NCBI GenBank assembly: GCA_002483105.1
Contig: DLHG01000004.1
Location: forward strand, 12,738-76,737
Reading direction: 5' to 3'
DNA length: 64,000 nt
Origin: Bacteroidetes bacterium UBA7674
GTDB taxonomy: Bacteria; Bacteroidota; Bacteroidia; Chitinophagales; Chitinophagaceae
The notes beneath the pieces are model-generated. The model worked only from the letters and a program-made list of their open reading frames with translations. It made no database searches and was not told where the DNA came from. Positions 43,401 through 50,413 of the stretch are shown here, piece after piece. Every line of letters starts with the position of its first letter. The first letter of the stretch is position 1. The translations under genes and the position numbers were made by a program.

Positions 43401-44920
43401 CTTGCCGAAGTACCCTTCAGCATCTTCATGAACATGAGCTTTGTATTGCTGGAGTCCGGAGGAAGATCTTCGGCAAACTCACCCACCTGGAATACCTTAC
43501 CATTGTATGTGTAACGGTAAGCCACCGCAAGGATATCATCCGGGTTCAGTTGTGTGTTCAGAGAGATGTAACCCAAATTAGGATTGAAGCTGAACTCCGA
43601 AGGATTCAATTTACGGGCAGTAGTGACCTCATAATCCTGTGGTGCCTTTATGCCAAGCGCGAAAGCTACATTGCTGGTGGATCCCTGTATCCTGCTGGTA
43701 GGATTTTGTAATAACTGATCGTAAAGAGTATTGGTCCTGTTATCAGGATAAGGGGGGTTTGTTGGGTTAGTCAGTATAGTCTGGTAAGGATTGCGCTCAC
43801 CCAGATCCATAAAGGCGATGATATTACGAACCCCATCGGTAGCGCCCGTGCGGTTTGTTACCCATACTTCCACTTTACTGATATTGACCAATGAATTGAT
43901 ACGCGGAAATTCTTTAACAGCGCCGTTGTAGTTATCACGGAAATATTGGCCTAAAAGGAAGTGTTTGTTTTCTTCATACTCATCGGCCTTAAGGGCAAAC
44001 TGCTGAGACTGTGAGCCACCTTGTATAGTAAGACTCTGCCGCTTTGATTTTTGTTGTGATAACACACCTGTTATCCATAGCCTGCCGAACTGTAATTGTG
44101 TCTTGATACCAAAGAGCGATTGCACACCACTTATGAGGCTGCTTTTGAGCGGAAAGCTAACGTTACCGGCCTCTATCTTCTTGATGATCTCGTCTTCCTT
44201 ACCGGTGTATTCGAGCTTCTGCGTATTGAGGTAATCGAAAGTGGCTTTTGTATTATTACTGATATTGAGCTTCAGCTTATCACCTACCGTTGCCAGCAAG
44301 TTGACATTCATCTGCATATCGAAGTCAAATACGCCGTACTTCTGAGCGCTCTGTATAAGTGTAGGGTTCTGAACATTCTGCCAGTTACCACCAAGAGTTA
44401 TATCAACGTTACCCTGCGGGCGTACACCGATAGTGTTCCCGCCGAATATCCTGTCGAAAAGGCCTTCGCGCTGCATAGGGGGTAGCTCAGGCTTTTTGTT
44501 GAAAAGGGATATGGCATCCATCCTTCGTTTCCAGTATGCTTTTTCGTCCTGCTCACCCTGGAACCGCTGGTATTCTTCGGTTGTCATGTATGTGGGTGTG
44601 CGGACAGTAGAATTGCCTACCTTATCTACGAAATAGTACCTGCCGGTAGCAGGATCGTAGTCAACATACTGGTCTACATTGGAAGGATCTTTCAGATCCA
44701 TACCCTTGGGGGCAGCATCTGTTTTAGGATCTCCTGTTTTATCTTTTATGGGAAACTTGAGCTTCGGAGTATCCGTTTTTTTAGTAGAAGTGGTATCCTC
44801 AGCCTCATCGTAATAATCGTCGAAATCATCACCATAGCTACGGGCACCGGCATTCGCTATAGAGACGATAAGCGCTATAGCAAATAAAAATTTATACCCG
44901 AAATAACTATTTTCTTTCAA
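37460..44920 (-). CDS. sprA: type IX secretion translocon protein SprA
   Basis: 2486 residues, one of the largest bacterial beta-barrels. A signal peptide (FLFAIALIVSIANAGA) is followed by an acidic stretch, the N-terminal GLFDRIFGGNTIGVRPQG region, an IEAGNVSFPLKSSLISGVQS plug-like segment, LDPEGSIYIDDFEGTRSSYD, and the long C-terminal strands. A charged Lys-rich insert near residues 1870-1980 is low complexity. SprA (Sov) is the outer-membrane channel through which proteins with C-terminal sorting domains pass. ruvA lies 18 bp upstream on the same strand. Confidence 0.96.
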   Translation of the reverse strand: MKENSYFGYKFLFAIALIVSIANAGARSYGDDFDDYYDEAEDTTSTKKTDTPKLKFPIKDKTGDPKTDAAPKGMDLKDPSNVDQYVDYDPATGRYYFVDKVGNSTVRTPTYMTTEEYQRFQGEQDEKAYWKRRMDAISLFNKKPELPPMQREGLFDRIFGGNTIGVRPQGNVDITLGGNWQNVQNPTLIQSAQKYGVFDFDMQMNVNLLATVGDKLKLNISNNTKATFDYLNTQKLEYTGKEDEIIKKIEAGNVSFPLKSSLISGVQSLFGIKTQLQFGRLWITGVLSQQKSKRQSLTIQGGSQSQQFALKADEYEENKHFLLGQYFRDNYNGAVKEFPRINSLVNISKVEVWVTNRTGATDGVRNIIAFMDLGERNPYQTILTNPTNPPYPDNRTNTLYDQLLQNPTSRIQGSTSNVAFALGIKAPQDYEVTTARKLNPSEFSFNPNLGYISLNTQLNPDDILAVAYRYTYNGKVFQVGEFAEDLPPDSSNTKLMFMKMLKGTSARPTLPVWDLMMKNIYPLGGLGVSKDEFRLNLLYQDPGGGEKRYLPDGPNAGVPLLTLLNLDRLNFQNDPYPDGIFDFMDGITINTQQGKIIFPVLEPFGADLAPAIGNDPQLARKYLYGILYDSTKTIARQFQQNNRYVIKGSYKSASSSEIFLGGFNIPPGSVSVSAGGAKLIENQDYQIDYGLGKIKVLNSGILNSGIPINVSYEDNATFGFQQQNFTGLRADYYLNDKLALGGTYMKLTERPFTQKTTFGEDPIKNTVLGLDANYQSEIPGLTRILDKLPVFSTTSPSFINATGEVATLRPGHAKQINALDPEGSIYIDDFEGTRSSYDLKFPANGWSLASTPAGLHDRNGNALFPEADQSDKLIYGYNRAKLAWYFIEPSLLDGAGSGVPNYVKNDPNQHYIRIIQTQEVFPNKTTQNLQNVLSTLDLGFYPKDRGPYNFDPNLNPDGSLPNPQVRWGGITKSIDYSDFEASNVEFIELWMMDPFINNPNAAGGSMYLNLGNVSEDVLKDSRNFFENGIPYPADLDKLNNTSWGRVPKFQQQITRAFDNDLQARAIQDVGYDGLTDGEEAEFFAQYLNDISGNAVAFQRAQSDPAGDNFRFYRDVEYDNQGVGILGRYKHFNNPHGNSPISDGSVNQSATNIPESEDINRDNTLNETESYYSYRLDLKPNMQVGSNFIVDKYTALSVKMPDGSFQDETWYQFKIPIREYQEVVGGIGDFRSIRFARMFLTGFQDSTIVRLAKIELGRNQWRRYLFSLKNPGENIPEEELKNQEFTVTSVSVEENGQRKPIPYVIPPGVNRQLTQISSGQTGQLNEQALALQICGLKDGDARAVFKEIGVDMRQFSKLRMFLHAESRVGQPDLKDGDVRAIIRLGSDFTNNYYEYQVPLKITAPTATTDEDIWPEQNRLDLILDNLVKVKTSRNGQGLPAFIPYQEKDEFGNTIVVVGNPNVGDVKTIMLGVSNPKKTSQTPEDDGFAKCAEVWFNEMRMIGLNEKPGYAAAGKVNLQLADFGNINLAGSLHTQGYGNIDQKIDQRFRDNFYQYNASTNLNMGKMLPAKWGVQLPLFVGYAENISNPQYNPYDLDVKYKDQLNAAVDAAAKDSLRKQAQDYTSVTSINVSNARITGDPQKQSAKTMPWSAKNFDVSYAYNKQFKRNPTIERDALINNRFGLGYTYSIKSKSIEPFKRMIKSKSKWYGLIKDFNFNPLPANFTFRTDLNRTFNETKVRDLDDGPYEIQPTYFKNFLWDRLYTLRWELTRSLSFDYTATNRSRIDEPYGKMDSKQKRDTLWQRISEFGRNTFYTQGVNASYNVPLAKLPITDWTSLRLQYNTNYAWTAASVLAQSLGNTISNTQTKTINAELKFTDLYNKNKYLKAANQPRPRTKTAAVTKDAPGVNTKDLRGGDKKVTDLRKDDEKSTPDTKQPDNKSSNKKGEKPKSLAEIQKQARQDSILKAQLALMTDKQIDSLRKIQKAEESAKAKAEKEKKKRERIAARKLRRNTVPTLNPAVKGGLRLITMLKRVTLSYTENAGSVLPGYMDSTSVLGVNSSNMNPGFDFVYGYQPTQLWLEQQADKGLLSRDSIFNAQFQQQYSKNINAQATLEPLPDLRVDLTLTSNFSKSHNELFKYLADSNRYFHLNPYETGSFSISYIGLSTLFKSGGANSPVYNEFLANRKVVSSRLGASNPYTNTTPDPNNPAYNKGYTEYSQDVLIPSFIAAYSGDKASDAPLIDYTSQNSIRKNPFKNYIPMPNWRVAYTGLAKLPMFQPIVSNLVVNHAYTGNMSMNSFVSSLYYQDLFALGYPSFIDSNSGNYVPFFQVPNITISEQFSPLLGFDAAFKNNVTAKFEFSKRRTVSLSLVDYQVSETNSTEYTVGAGYRIRGLKLPFEIFGLTQLKNDLTIKVDVSLRDDRTSNNYLAQNIGITTRGQRVIRISPTIDYIASESLTLRLFFDRNQSIPYVSSSYPITTTRAGLMLRFIFAGQ

Positions 44921-44938
44921 GTTTAGTTCTCTATGGTT

Positions 44939-45517
44939 TTACAAGGCTCGTAAAGCTTGTTTTATTAACTCTTCTACCGATAGGGTGGAAGCATCTTTTA
45001 TTTTTTTGATCGCAACCTCAGCAATATTCTTATTGATACCCAGGTTTACTAAAGCAATTAACGCATCTTCGGCTGTAGTATTGTGTTTGGCCTGGGATAA
45101 AGTATTTGGATTTTGAGGTAATGCGAGCTTGCCCTTTAACTCCAGGATAATACGCTGTGCTGTTTTGGCCCCGATACCTTTTACTTTCTCCAATGCACGG
45201 GTGTCTTCCTGTGCTATAATGGAAAATAACTCATCCGCAGTTAATGACGATAATATGATGCGGGCAGTAGCTGCGCCAACGCCATTAATGCCCAGCAATT
45301 GCCTGAAAGTAGCCTTTTCGGCCTCATCTGCGAAACCGTAGAGTACCCAGGCGTCTTCCCTTATCTGCAAATGGATGTATAAGCGACATTGGTCGGCGTG
45401 CTGTATATGACTGTAAGTATGTAAAGTAATATTCAACTCATATCCTACCCCACCAACATTCATGTGTAGCAAAGACGGGGATTTATATGTGAGTTTTCCC
45501 TCTAAATACGCAAACAT
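44939..45517 (-). CDS. ruvA: Holliday junction DNA helicase subunit RuvA
   Basis: 192 residues. MFAYLEGKLTYKSPSLLHMN, the VGGVGYELNI segment, the helix-hairpin-helix pairs FRQLLGINGVGAATA and LEKVKGIGAKTAQRIILELK, and a small C-terminal domain (DALIALVNLGINKNIAEVAI) match RuvA. It holds the Holliday junction for RuvB. It is cotranscribed with sprA downstream, a common gene order in Bacteroidota with no known functional reason. Confidence 0.95.
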   Translation of the reverse strand: MFAYLEGKLTYKSPSLLHMNVGGVGYELNITLHTYSHIQHADQCRLYIHLQIREDAWVLYGFADEAEKATFRQLLGINGVGAATARIILSSLTADELFSIIAQEDTRALEKVKGIGAKTAQRIILELKGKLALPQNPNTLSQAKHNTTAEDALIALVNLGINKNIAEVAIKKIKDASTLSVEELIKQALRAL

Positions 45518-45626
45518 TACACTTTTCGTTTCTACTGAAAAATAAAAATAATCACCGAGAATATTAAGCCGGGTTGCCGGAAGTAATATAACGGTATCAT
45601 ACGGGGTAAAATCCTAAATAAAAAGA

Positions 45627-45649
45627 AGCGAAATGTAGTACATTTCGCT
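45627..45649 (-). terminator. Rho-independent terminator of the PorG-like gene
   Basis: AGCGAAATGTA and TACATTTCGCT form a perfect 11-bp stem; on the minus strand TCTTTTTATTT follows. It is 28 bases after the stop of the gene at 45677. Confidence 0.8.
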
Positions 45650-45676
45650 CTGTAAATCAAATATTTTCATGCACTG

Positions 45677-46645
45677 TTAATACCACCAAGGCCTTCTCTT
45701 TTTCTTGAGTTTCCAGTAAACACTGATAGCGAAGCTTGAATAACCATCATTGACCTCCGGATTGCCCCTCATCTCACCTTCCGGATGCTTTATCACCGGA
45801 TTAATGTAGCTAGACTTGTCGTATAGTGCGTTGGCCTGAATAGCCTGCTCTGCTGAAAGATTCTTGCCGAACAAAGAAGGGTCTATATACTTGCCGCTTA
45901 CACCGTCTATCTGGTCTTTAAAAGTATAACGATAGAGGTATTCTACGCCGATGTTCAGCCTTTTACCAATATCCCATTTAACGCCAACACCTAGCGGAAT
46001 CTGCATTCCCCAGCGGCTTTCACGATCTTCACGATTGTTAGTACCAAACCAGCCATCGCCTTCCAGGTTGAGATCGTAAATGCTCACCCATTTGCTGACA
46101 TATGTACCGGTAGGGTCTTCCAGGTAGTTTTTAGCATTGTAATGGAAATAGCCAACCCCCATTAAGAGGTATGGACTAATGTGTTTCCAGGCAAGCCTTT
46201 TGTTGTTTTGCAGGTTGAACCTGAAAAGATTCAATTCCAGCATCAGGTTTCCTTCCCAGACATTTGTTTTTACTGTTTGATTGCGGAGGTAACGCTGAAA
46301 GGCATCATCCTCAATAAACTTCGCTTTATAAGCCAGGTCTTTATTCCAACCATCATCAGCATACAACACACCGTAGTTGATACCGAAACGTACTACTGCT
46401 GCGGGATGTATTGTATATCGGCCATACATACCACCTGTAAAGCTAGGCTGATCAAAATAGTTACCATTGCTATAATGATCGAGGATAGACTTAGTACCTA
46501 CATCCCCCCACAAGTCGGTCATACCGAAGTTCATACCTATAGAGAACCCTTCAGGTTCTATGTAAGAAAACTGTGCATGGGAGGCAGGTATAGAAGCAGT
46601 AAACAAGCCGAGTGCCATTAGGCAACGGGCAAAATTCTTCCGCAT
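45677..46645 (-). CDS. PorG-like outer membrane beta-barrel protein (DUF6089-like)
   Basis: 322 residues. After a signal peptide ending ASHAQ the sequence reads SIGMNFGMTDLWGDVGTKS, FTGGMYGRYTIHPAAVVRFG, then WEGNLMLELNLFRFN, ISPYLLMGVGYFHYN, and a WGMQIPLGVGVKWDIG strand, ending SFAISVYWKLKKKRRPWWY. The pattern is that of PorG/DUF6089 barrels, which in type IX secretion hold the PorK-PorN ring to the outer membrane. The assignment rests on motif recognition only. No other por gene is adjacent. Confidence 0.68.
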   Translation of the reverse strand: MRKNFARCLMALGLFTASIPASHAQFSYIEPEGFSIGMNFGMTDLWGDVGTKSILDHYSNGNYFDQPSFTGGMYGRYTIHPAAVVRFGINYGVLYADDGWNKDLAYKAKFIEDDAFQRYLRNQTVKTNVWEGNLMLELNLFRFNLQNNKRLAWKHISPYLLMGVGYFHYNAKNYLEDPTGTYVSKWVSIYDLNLEGDGWFGTNNREDRESRWGMQIPLGVGVKWDIGKRLNIGVEYLYRYTFKDQIDGVSGKYIDPSLFGKNLSAEQAIQANALYDKSSYINPVIKHPEGEMRGNPEVNDGYSSFAISVYWKLKKKRRPWWY

Positions 46646-46675
46646 GAGCGCTGATTTTAGCGTAAGATAAAAAAA

Positions 46676-47455
46676 TTATTTTCCTTTAAAAATAGCTTTT
46701 CGTTTTTCTATGAAAGCAGTGGTGCCTTCGCGCATGTCTTCTGTAGCGAAACATTCCCCGAAACGCTTGATTTCATTGGTAAATCCGTCCTGATTCCCGT
46801 TAGCAGCCTCATTAATACAAGCAATAACTTTTGCTACAGCGATGGGCGCCTTCGTATGTATTTTTTGTGTTATCTCTCTGGCTTTTGCCATTAAATCAGT
46901 TAAAGGGAGTACATAATTGACCAAACCAAGAGCTTTAGCCTCATCTGCACCAATCATATCGCCGGTCATCATCAGTTCCATAGATTTACCCTTGCCAATG
47001 AGCTGTGTAAGGCGTTGCGTACCACCATAGCCAGGTATCAGGCCCAGGTTCACTTCCGGTTGTCCGAACTTAGCGTTCTCACTAGCCAGGCGGAAATGGC
47101 AGCTCATGGCCAGTTCACAGCCACCACCCAATGCAAAACCATTCACCGCAGCAATAACCGGCTTAGGGGAATTCTGAATTTTATCAAAAACACCCTGTTG
47201 TCCTCGGCGGGCCAGTTCTGCACCACCATTTTCGTCGAGTGTAGTAAACTCTGTGATATCGGCACCTGCCACAAAAGCCTTTTCGCCGCTACCGGTAAGG
47301 ATCGCTGTTTTTATTTCAGCATTATTATATACTTCGTCCATTACCTTGCCCAGTTCTTCAATTACGTCTTTGTTAAGCGCATTGAGCTTGTCGGGGCGGT
47401 TGATCGTGATGATTAATGTTCCGTCTTGTAGATCTGTTAATAAAGTTTGATACAT
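46676..47455 (-). CDS. enoyl-CoA hydratase/isomerase
   Basis: 259 residues, crotonase fold. The oxyanion-hole segments KAFVAGADITEF (about residues 61-72) and AVNGFALGGGCELAMSCHFR are typical, as are GQPEVNLGLIPGYGGTQRL and LGLVNYVLP. The catalytic Glu of true hydratases fits EVNLGLIPG. It could work in fatty-acid beta-oxidation or as PaaF/PaaG in phenylacetate breakdown; the sequence alone does not decide. It lies between the PorG-like and B12-domain genes. Confidence 0.9.
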   Translation of the reverse strand: MYQTLLTDLQDGTLIITINRPDKLNALNKDVIEELGKVMDEVYNNAEIKTAILTGSGEKAFVAGADITEFTTLDENGGAELARRGQQGVFDKIQNSPKPVIAAVNGFALGGGCELAMSCHFRLASENAKFGQPEVNLGLIPGYGGTQRLTQLIGKGKSMELMMTGDMIGADEAKALGLVNYVLPLTDLMAKAREITQKIHTKAPIAVAKVIACINEAANGNQDGFTNEIKRFGECFATEDMREGTTAFIEKRKAIFKGK

Positions 47456-47497
47456 GATACTCGGTTCTCGATACTCGATGCTGGATACTCGATTTTC
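47456..47497. repeat. three 14-bp tandem units upstream of the enoyl-CoA hydratase gene
   Basis: Units GATACTCGGTTCTC, GATACTCGATGCTG and GATACTCGATTTTC follow each other directly and begin right at the hydratase ATG (47455). Confidence 0.65.
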
Positions 47498-47521
47498 GAT
47501 TTTTTATGGTTAATGATTAAT

Positions 47522-47935
47522 TTATCTGTGTTCTTCGGCCCATTTTGTAATGTAATCGGCTATTTCGGAAGTAGGGGCACCGGGCGCAAAAAGCTTGCCC
47601 ACGCCCATATTATTGAGCACCTCCATATCTTCTTCGGGAATGATACCTCCGCCGGTCAGTAGTACGTTATCGAGGCCTTTTTCCTTCATCAGTGCAGCCA
47701 CTTTAGGGAAAACGGTCATGTGCGCGCCGCTGAGAATGCTGATACCAATGGCATCCACGTCTTCCTGGAGGGCCGCATTTACTACCATTTCGGGTGTCTG
47801 GCGCAGGCCTGTATATATTACCTCCATACCTGCGTCGCGCATAGCCGTAGCTATCACCTTAGCTCCACGGTCGTGCCCATCGAGGCCTACCTTAGCTACC
47901 AATATCCGCACGGGGCGTTGCAATTTTTCTGACAT
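47522..47935 (-). CDS. stand-alone cobalamin-binding domain, methylmalonyl-CoA mutase C-terminal type
   Basis: 137 residues. The B12-binding motif VGLDGHDRGAKVIATAMRD (DxHxxG, with the axial His near residue 21) and SILSGAHMTVFPKV then LLTGGGIIPEEDMEVL mark the small domain of acyl-CoA mutases. The catalytic TIM-barrel subunit is not in the window. It may complete a separate large subunit (isobutyryl-CoA or methylmalonyl-CoA mutase) encoded elsewhere. Confidence 0.9.
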   Translation of the reverse strand: MSEKLQRPVRILVAKVGLDGHDRGAKVIATAMRDAGMEVIYTGLRQTPEMVVNAALQEDVDAIGISILSGAHMTVFPKVAALMKEKGLDNVLLTGGGIIPEEDMEVLNNMGVGKLFAPGAPTSEIADYITKWAEEHR

Positions 47936-48065
47936 ATTTCTTTAAAAAAGCGGGTAAATGTAGTGAGTTTGAACCATAAGTTAGAACCACGATTTGCATG
48001 ATTTTAGGATTGGCCGGATTTTACAGATATTTGCGGCCGGAAAGGGCTGAAAAAGGTAAAAAATA

Positions 48066-48098
48066 GTTTTACAGAATGAGATTTTCCTCTTACCTTTG
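48066..48098 (+). promoter_or_regulatory. promoter for rpmH-rnpA-yidD
   Basis: TACCTTTG (48091-48098) matches the -7 consensus; a TTTT run about 20 bases upstream stands in for TTTG. The rpmH ATG lies 34 bases downstream, and a small CCCTTGCAAAAGGG hairpin lies in the leader. Confidence 0.6.
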
Positions 48099-48132
48099 CA
48101 CTCCCTTGCAAAAGGGCAAATAAAAAAGAGTT

Positions 48133-48288
48133 ATGAAACGTACATTTCAACCGCACACAAAACGCCGTAAAACAGTTCATGGATTCCGTAAGCGTATGGC
48201 ATCTGCAAACGGCCGCAAGGTATTGGCTTCTCGCCGCAAAAAAGGACGTAAGAAACTGACAGTGTCAGACGAACTGCGCCTGAAATAA
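48133..48288 (+). CDS. rpmH: ribosomal protein bL34
   Basis: 51 residues, very basic: MKRTFQPHTKRRKTVHGFRK, then RMASANGRKVLASRRKKGRK. This is bL34 of the large ribosomal subunit. It is too short for common ORF cut-offs. It starts the classic rpmH-rnpA-yidD run. Confidence 0.97.
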   Translation: MKRTFQPHTKRRKTVHGFRKRMASANGRKVLASRRKKGRKKLTVSDELRLK

Positions 48289-48307
48289 ACTAATAAAACG
48301 TTACGCC

Positions 48308-48706
48308 ATTCGTAATACTTTCAAAGCATACGAGCGGCTCAAGCGAGAGCAGCATATTGATACGCTTTTCCGTACCGGAAAAGCGTTTTCTGTTTTCCCG
48401 ATACGAGCCATTTATGCCCTTGTACCGCGTGGCAATGAGCTATCGCCCGTACAAGCGGGCTTCTCTGTGCCTAAGAAGCGCTTCCGCCTGTCGGTAAAGC
48501 GGCACAGGGTACGTCGCCTGATGGTGGAAGCATGGCGGCTGAATAAACAATCCCTCTACGAAAAGCTGCCGGCTGATATGCAGCTGCACCTTTTTCTTAT
48601 ATTTACAGGAGACAAACTGCCTGAATATTCCGCTATAGAAGCGGCGATGGTTGCGACCATTGATAAACTGGCCGAACTCCACCTTCCAAATAAAGCAGAT
48701 GCGTAA
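48308..48706 (+). CDS. rnpA: ribonuclease P protein component, apparent ATT start
   Basis: 132 residues if translation starts at ATT (48308). The frame is open from the TGA at 48281 and reads RNTFKAYERLKREQHIDTLF then RTGKAFSVFPIRAIYAL, the expected RnpA N-terminus with the LF-x-x-G-K-x-F motif; the basic helix FRLSVKRHRVRRLMVEAWR follows. No ATG, GTG or TTG occurs in frame before a GTG at 48467, which would delete the N-terminal half. ATT sits exactly where RnpA proteins have Met. ATA at 48293 is another choice. It lies 19 bp after rpmH and overlaps yidD by 8 bp. Confidence 0.85.
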   Translation: MRNTFKAYERLKREQHIDTLFRTGKAFSVFPIRAIYALVPRGNELSPVQAGFSVPKKRFRLSVKRHRVRRLMVEAWRLNKQSLYEKLPADMQLHLFLIFTGDKLPEYSAIEAAMVATIDKLAELHLPNKADA

Positions 48707-48920
48707 AGTATTCTCTGTACTCTTTACCTGGCTGATAAGATTTTACCAGGCATTTTTGTCTCCGTTATTCGGAGCGAAGTGCCGGTATACGCCTACCTGC
48801 AGCAATTATGGTATGGAAGCGATAAAAAAGCATGGTCCTTTTAAAGGTGGCTGGCTGGCGCTGAAGCGTATTTGTTCCTGCCATCCCTGGGGCGGACATG
48901 GATACGATCCAGTTCCCTAG
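48699..48920 (+). CDS. yidD: membrane protein insertion efficiency factor YidD
   Basis: 73 residues. MRKVFSVLFTWLIRFYQAFL, the cysteine pattern CRYTPTCSNYGMEAI, KGGWLALKRICSCHPWGGHG and the YDPVP end are all YidD hallmarks. It assists YidC-dependent insertion at the inner membrane. The start overlaps the rnpA stop (ATGCGTAA), suggesting coupled translation. Confidence 0.94.
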   Translation: MRKVFSVLFTWLIRFYQAFLSPLFGAKCRYTPTCSNYGMEAIKKHGPFKGGWLALKRICSCHPWGGHGYDPVP

Positions 48921-48949
48921 CGGGATCTGAGAGCGGGGAGCGGAGAATG

Positions 48950-48969
48950 AGAGCGAATTGCCCCTACAA
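48950..48969 (+). repeat. partial family B repeat
   Basis: GAGCGAATTGCCCCTACAAT keeps only the right half of the family B hairpin, in the spacer between yidD and the PaaY-like gene. Confidence 0.4.
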
Positions 48970-48999
48970 TGATTATCTTTTCCTGATTAACTTTACTTC

Positions 49000-49596
49000 A
49001 TGTTTTACGAATTCAAAGGATTTATACCTGTGGTGCATCCGAGTGCGTTTGTGCATCCGCAGGCGGTGGTGACGGGTAATGTCATTATAGGTAAGGATGT
49101 ATATATAGGACCGGGCGCTGCACTTCGTGGCGACTGGGGTGGTATTGTCATAGAAGATGGCTGTAACGTGCAGGAAAACTGTACGATACATATGTTCCCG
49201 GGCGTGACGGTACTATTGAAGGAAGGGGCACATATAGGCCATGGAGCGATAGTACACGGCGGCACTATAGGCCGCAATGTACTCGTAGGCATGAATGCGG
49301 TGATAATGGATGATGTGGAGATAGGTGATGAGTGCATAATAGGTGCGCTGTCTTTCATTAATGCAAATACTAAAATACCACCGCGTTCATTGGTGGTAGG
49401 TAATCCCGGAAAAATAATAAAAGAGGTGAGTGATGATATGATAGCGTGGAAGACAAAGGGAACTGCGCTATACCAGTCTCTACCTAAAGAGATGTATGAA
49501 ACAGGGAAGCCTTGTGAACCACTTACTGAGATACCTGCCGACAGGCCTGCGCAGGAAAGCCTTTATGCTACTTGGGAAGCGATTAAGAAAAGTTGA
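49000..49596 (+). CDS. PaaY-like gamma-carbonic-anhydrase-fold hexapeptide protein
   Basis: 198 residues. A left-handed beta helix of hexapeptide repeats (IPVVHPSAFVHPQAVVTGNV, IGKDVYIGPGAALRGDWGGI, VGMNAVIMDDVEIGDECIIG) holds metal-site histidines in IHMFPGV, HIGHGAIVHG. The C-terminal extension (WKTKGTALYQSLPKEMYETG) is the PaaY form, a thioesterase that rescues CoA adducts in phenylacetate catabolism. paaABCD lies about 12 kb away, which fits but does not prove the role. Confidence 0.85.
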   Translation: MFYEFKGFIPVVHPSAFVHPQAVVTGNVIIGKDVYIGPGAALRGDWGGIVIEDGCNVQENCTIHMFPGVTVLLKEGAHIGHGAIVHGGTIGRNVLVGMNAVIMDDVEIGDECIIGALSFINANTKIPPRSLVVGNPGKIIKEVSDDMIAWKTKGTALYQSLPKEMYETGKPCEPLTEIPADRPAQESLYATWEAIKKS

Positions 49597-49608
49597 TTAG
49601 TTAATAGG

Positions 49609-49668
49609 TCGGAAGACGCCCCAACCCCTAAAGGGGCTTTTCTATTTGCGAGGGGCAATTGTATCTCT
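49609..49668 (+). repeat. degenerate family C and B repeat fragments
   Basis: AGACGCCCCAACCCCTAAAG then GGGCTTTT resembles a decayed family C copy in opposite orientation; GCGAGGGGCAATTG next to it resembles a piece of family B. The rest of 49597-49854 holds no gene; a terminator closes it. Confidence 0.4.
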
Positions 49669-49786
49669 TATCACCTTAGCCGCTACTTCTCAGGGACTCT
49701 CACTGCATTTCATTCGCTGCACTCATTTCATTTCGGTCGAGGTGACGGTTCGCTATTGGGGTGACGTCACTATTTGAGCTTTGGGC

Positions 49787-49826
49787 AAAAAATTAGTCCC
49801 AACCAGATGGTCGGGACTGTTTTTTC
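49787..49826. terminator. bidirectional terminator between the PaaY-like and ArsR genes
   Basis: AGTCCCAACC pairs with GGTCGGGACT (one mismatch) around AGAT. TTTTTT follows on the plus strand and AATTTTTTG on the minus strand. It lies 29 bases after the ArsR-gene stop. Confidence 0.8.
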
Positions 49827-49854
49827 AAATGGGTAATCTGAAAATTATTAACTC

Positions 49855-50223
49855 TTAGTTGTTAGAGTCGTCAGAATTAACCAGTTCGTTTACAAATTTC
49901 GCAACTGAAGCGATACGAGCATGGTTAAGAGCGTAGTGGATGAATTTACCATCACGTTCAGTGATCACGATGTTCGCACGGCGTAATATTGCTAAGTGTT
50001 GAGAAGCAACTGACTGCTCTAAACGTAATTTTACGTAGATATCAGTTACATTCATACGTTTGTTTTCTTCCAGCAACTTAACTATTTGCTGACGTAATTT
50101 GTGGTTGATGGCCCTTAAAGTCATTGCTGCACTCTTCACTGCCATGTAATCCAATTTAATCTGCTCGTTAGACCCTTCATCTTTGCGAATAACCAGCGTG
50201 TTTGCTGACATAGTCGTTTCCAT
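49855..50223 (-). CDS. ArsR-type winged-helix regulator
   Basis: 122 residues. The helix-turn-helix is in NHKLRQQIVKLLEENKRMNV, YVKLRLEQSVASQHLAILRR and the wing ANIVITERDGKFIHYALN. There are no Cys or His metal-site residues of the classic ELCVC type, so it is probably not a metal sensor. The first ATG (50223) or one at 50211 may be used. It has its own promoter and terminator, and autoregulation is likely. Confidence 0.87.
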   Translation of the reverse strand: METTMSANTLVIRKDEGSNEQIKLDYMAVKSAAMTLRAINHKLRQQIVKLLEENKRMNVTDIYVKLRLEQSVASQHLAILRRANIVITERDGKFIHYALNHARIASVAKFVNELVNSDDSNN

Positions 50224-50312
50224 TTACTTTTTAATTTTACAGCGGTTAATTAATAAAATACTTAGCTTTTGAATATTTCCGATCGAAACTTATATCCTCT
50301 CGATTTGAACTG

Positions 50313-50344
50313 CAAACATACATAACTGCCAAATATGAACCAAA
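50313..50344 (-). promoter_or_regulatory. promoter for the ArsR-type gene
   Basis: On the minus strand TTTG, 20 bases, then TATGTTTG: a near-consensus pair. It implies a leader of about 80 bases, long enough to hold an operator. Confidence 0.65.
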
Positions 50345-50413
50345 TTGTAAGATGTGATTGGTGTTAAAACCGAGTTAAAATGACAGATAAGTTTAATGCA
50401 AAAACTTACATAA

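Noticed and set aside
37463..44636. Plus-strand frames opposite sprA
   Set aside because: Short, without RBS or recognisable domains, and fully covered by the strong sprA coding signal.
48467..48706. rnpA starting at the GTG at 48467
   Set aside because: This would drop the conserved LF-x-x-G-K-x-F part, which is open and well conserved upstream in the same frame.
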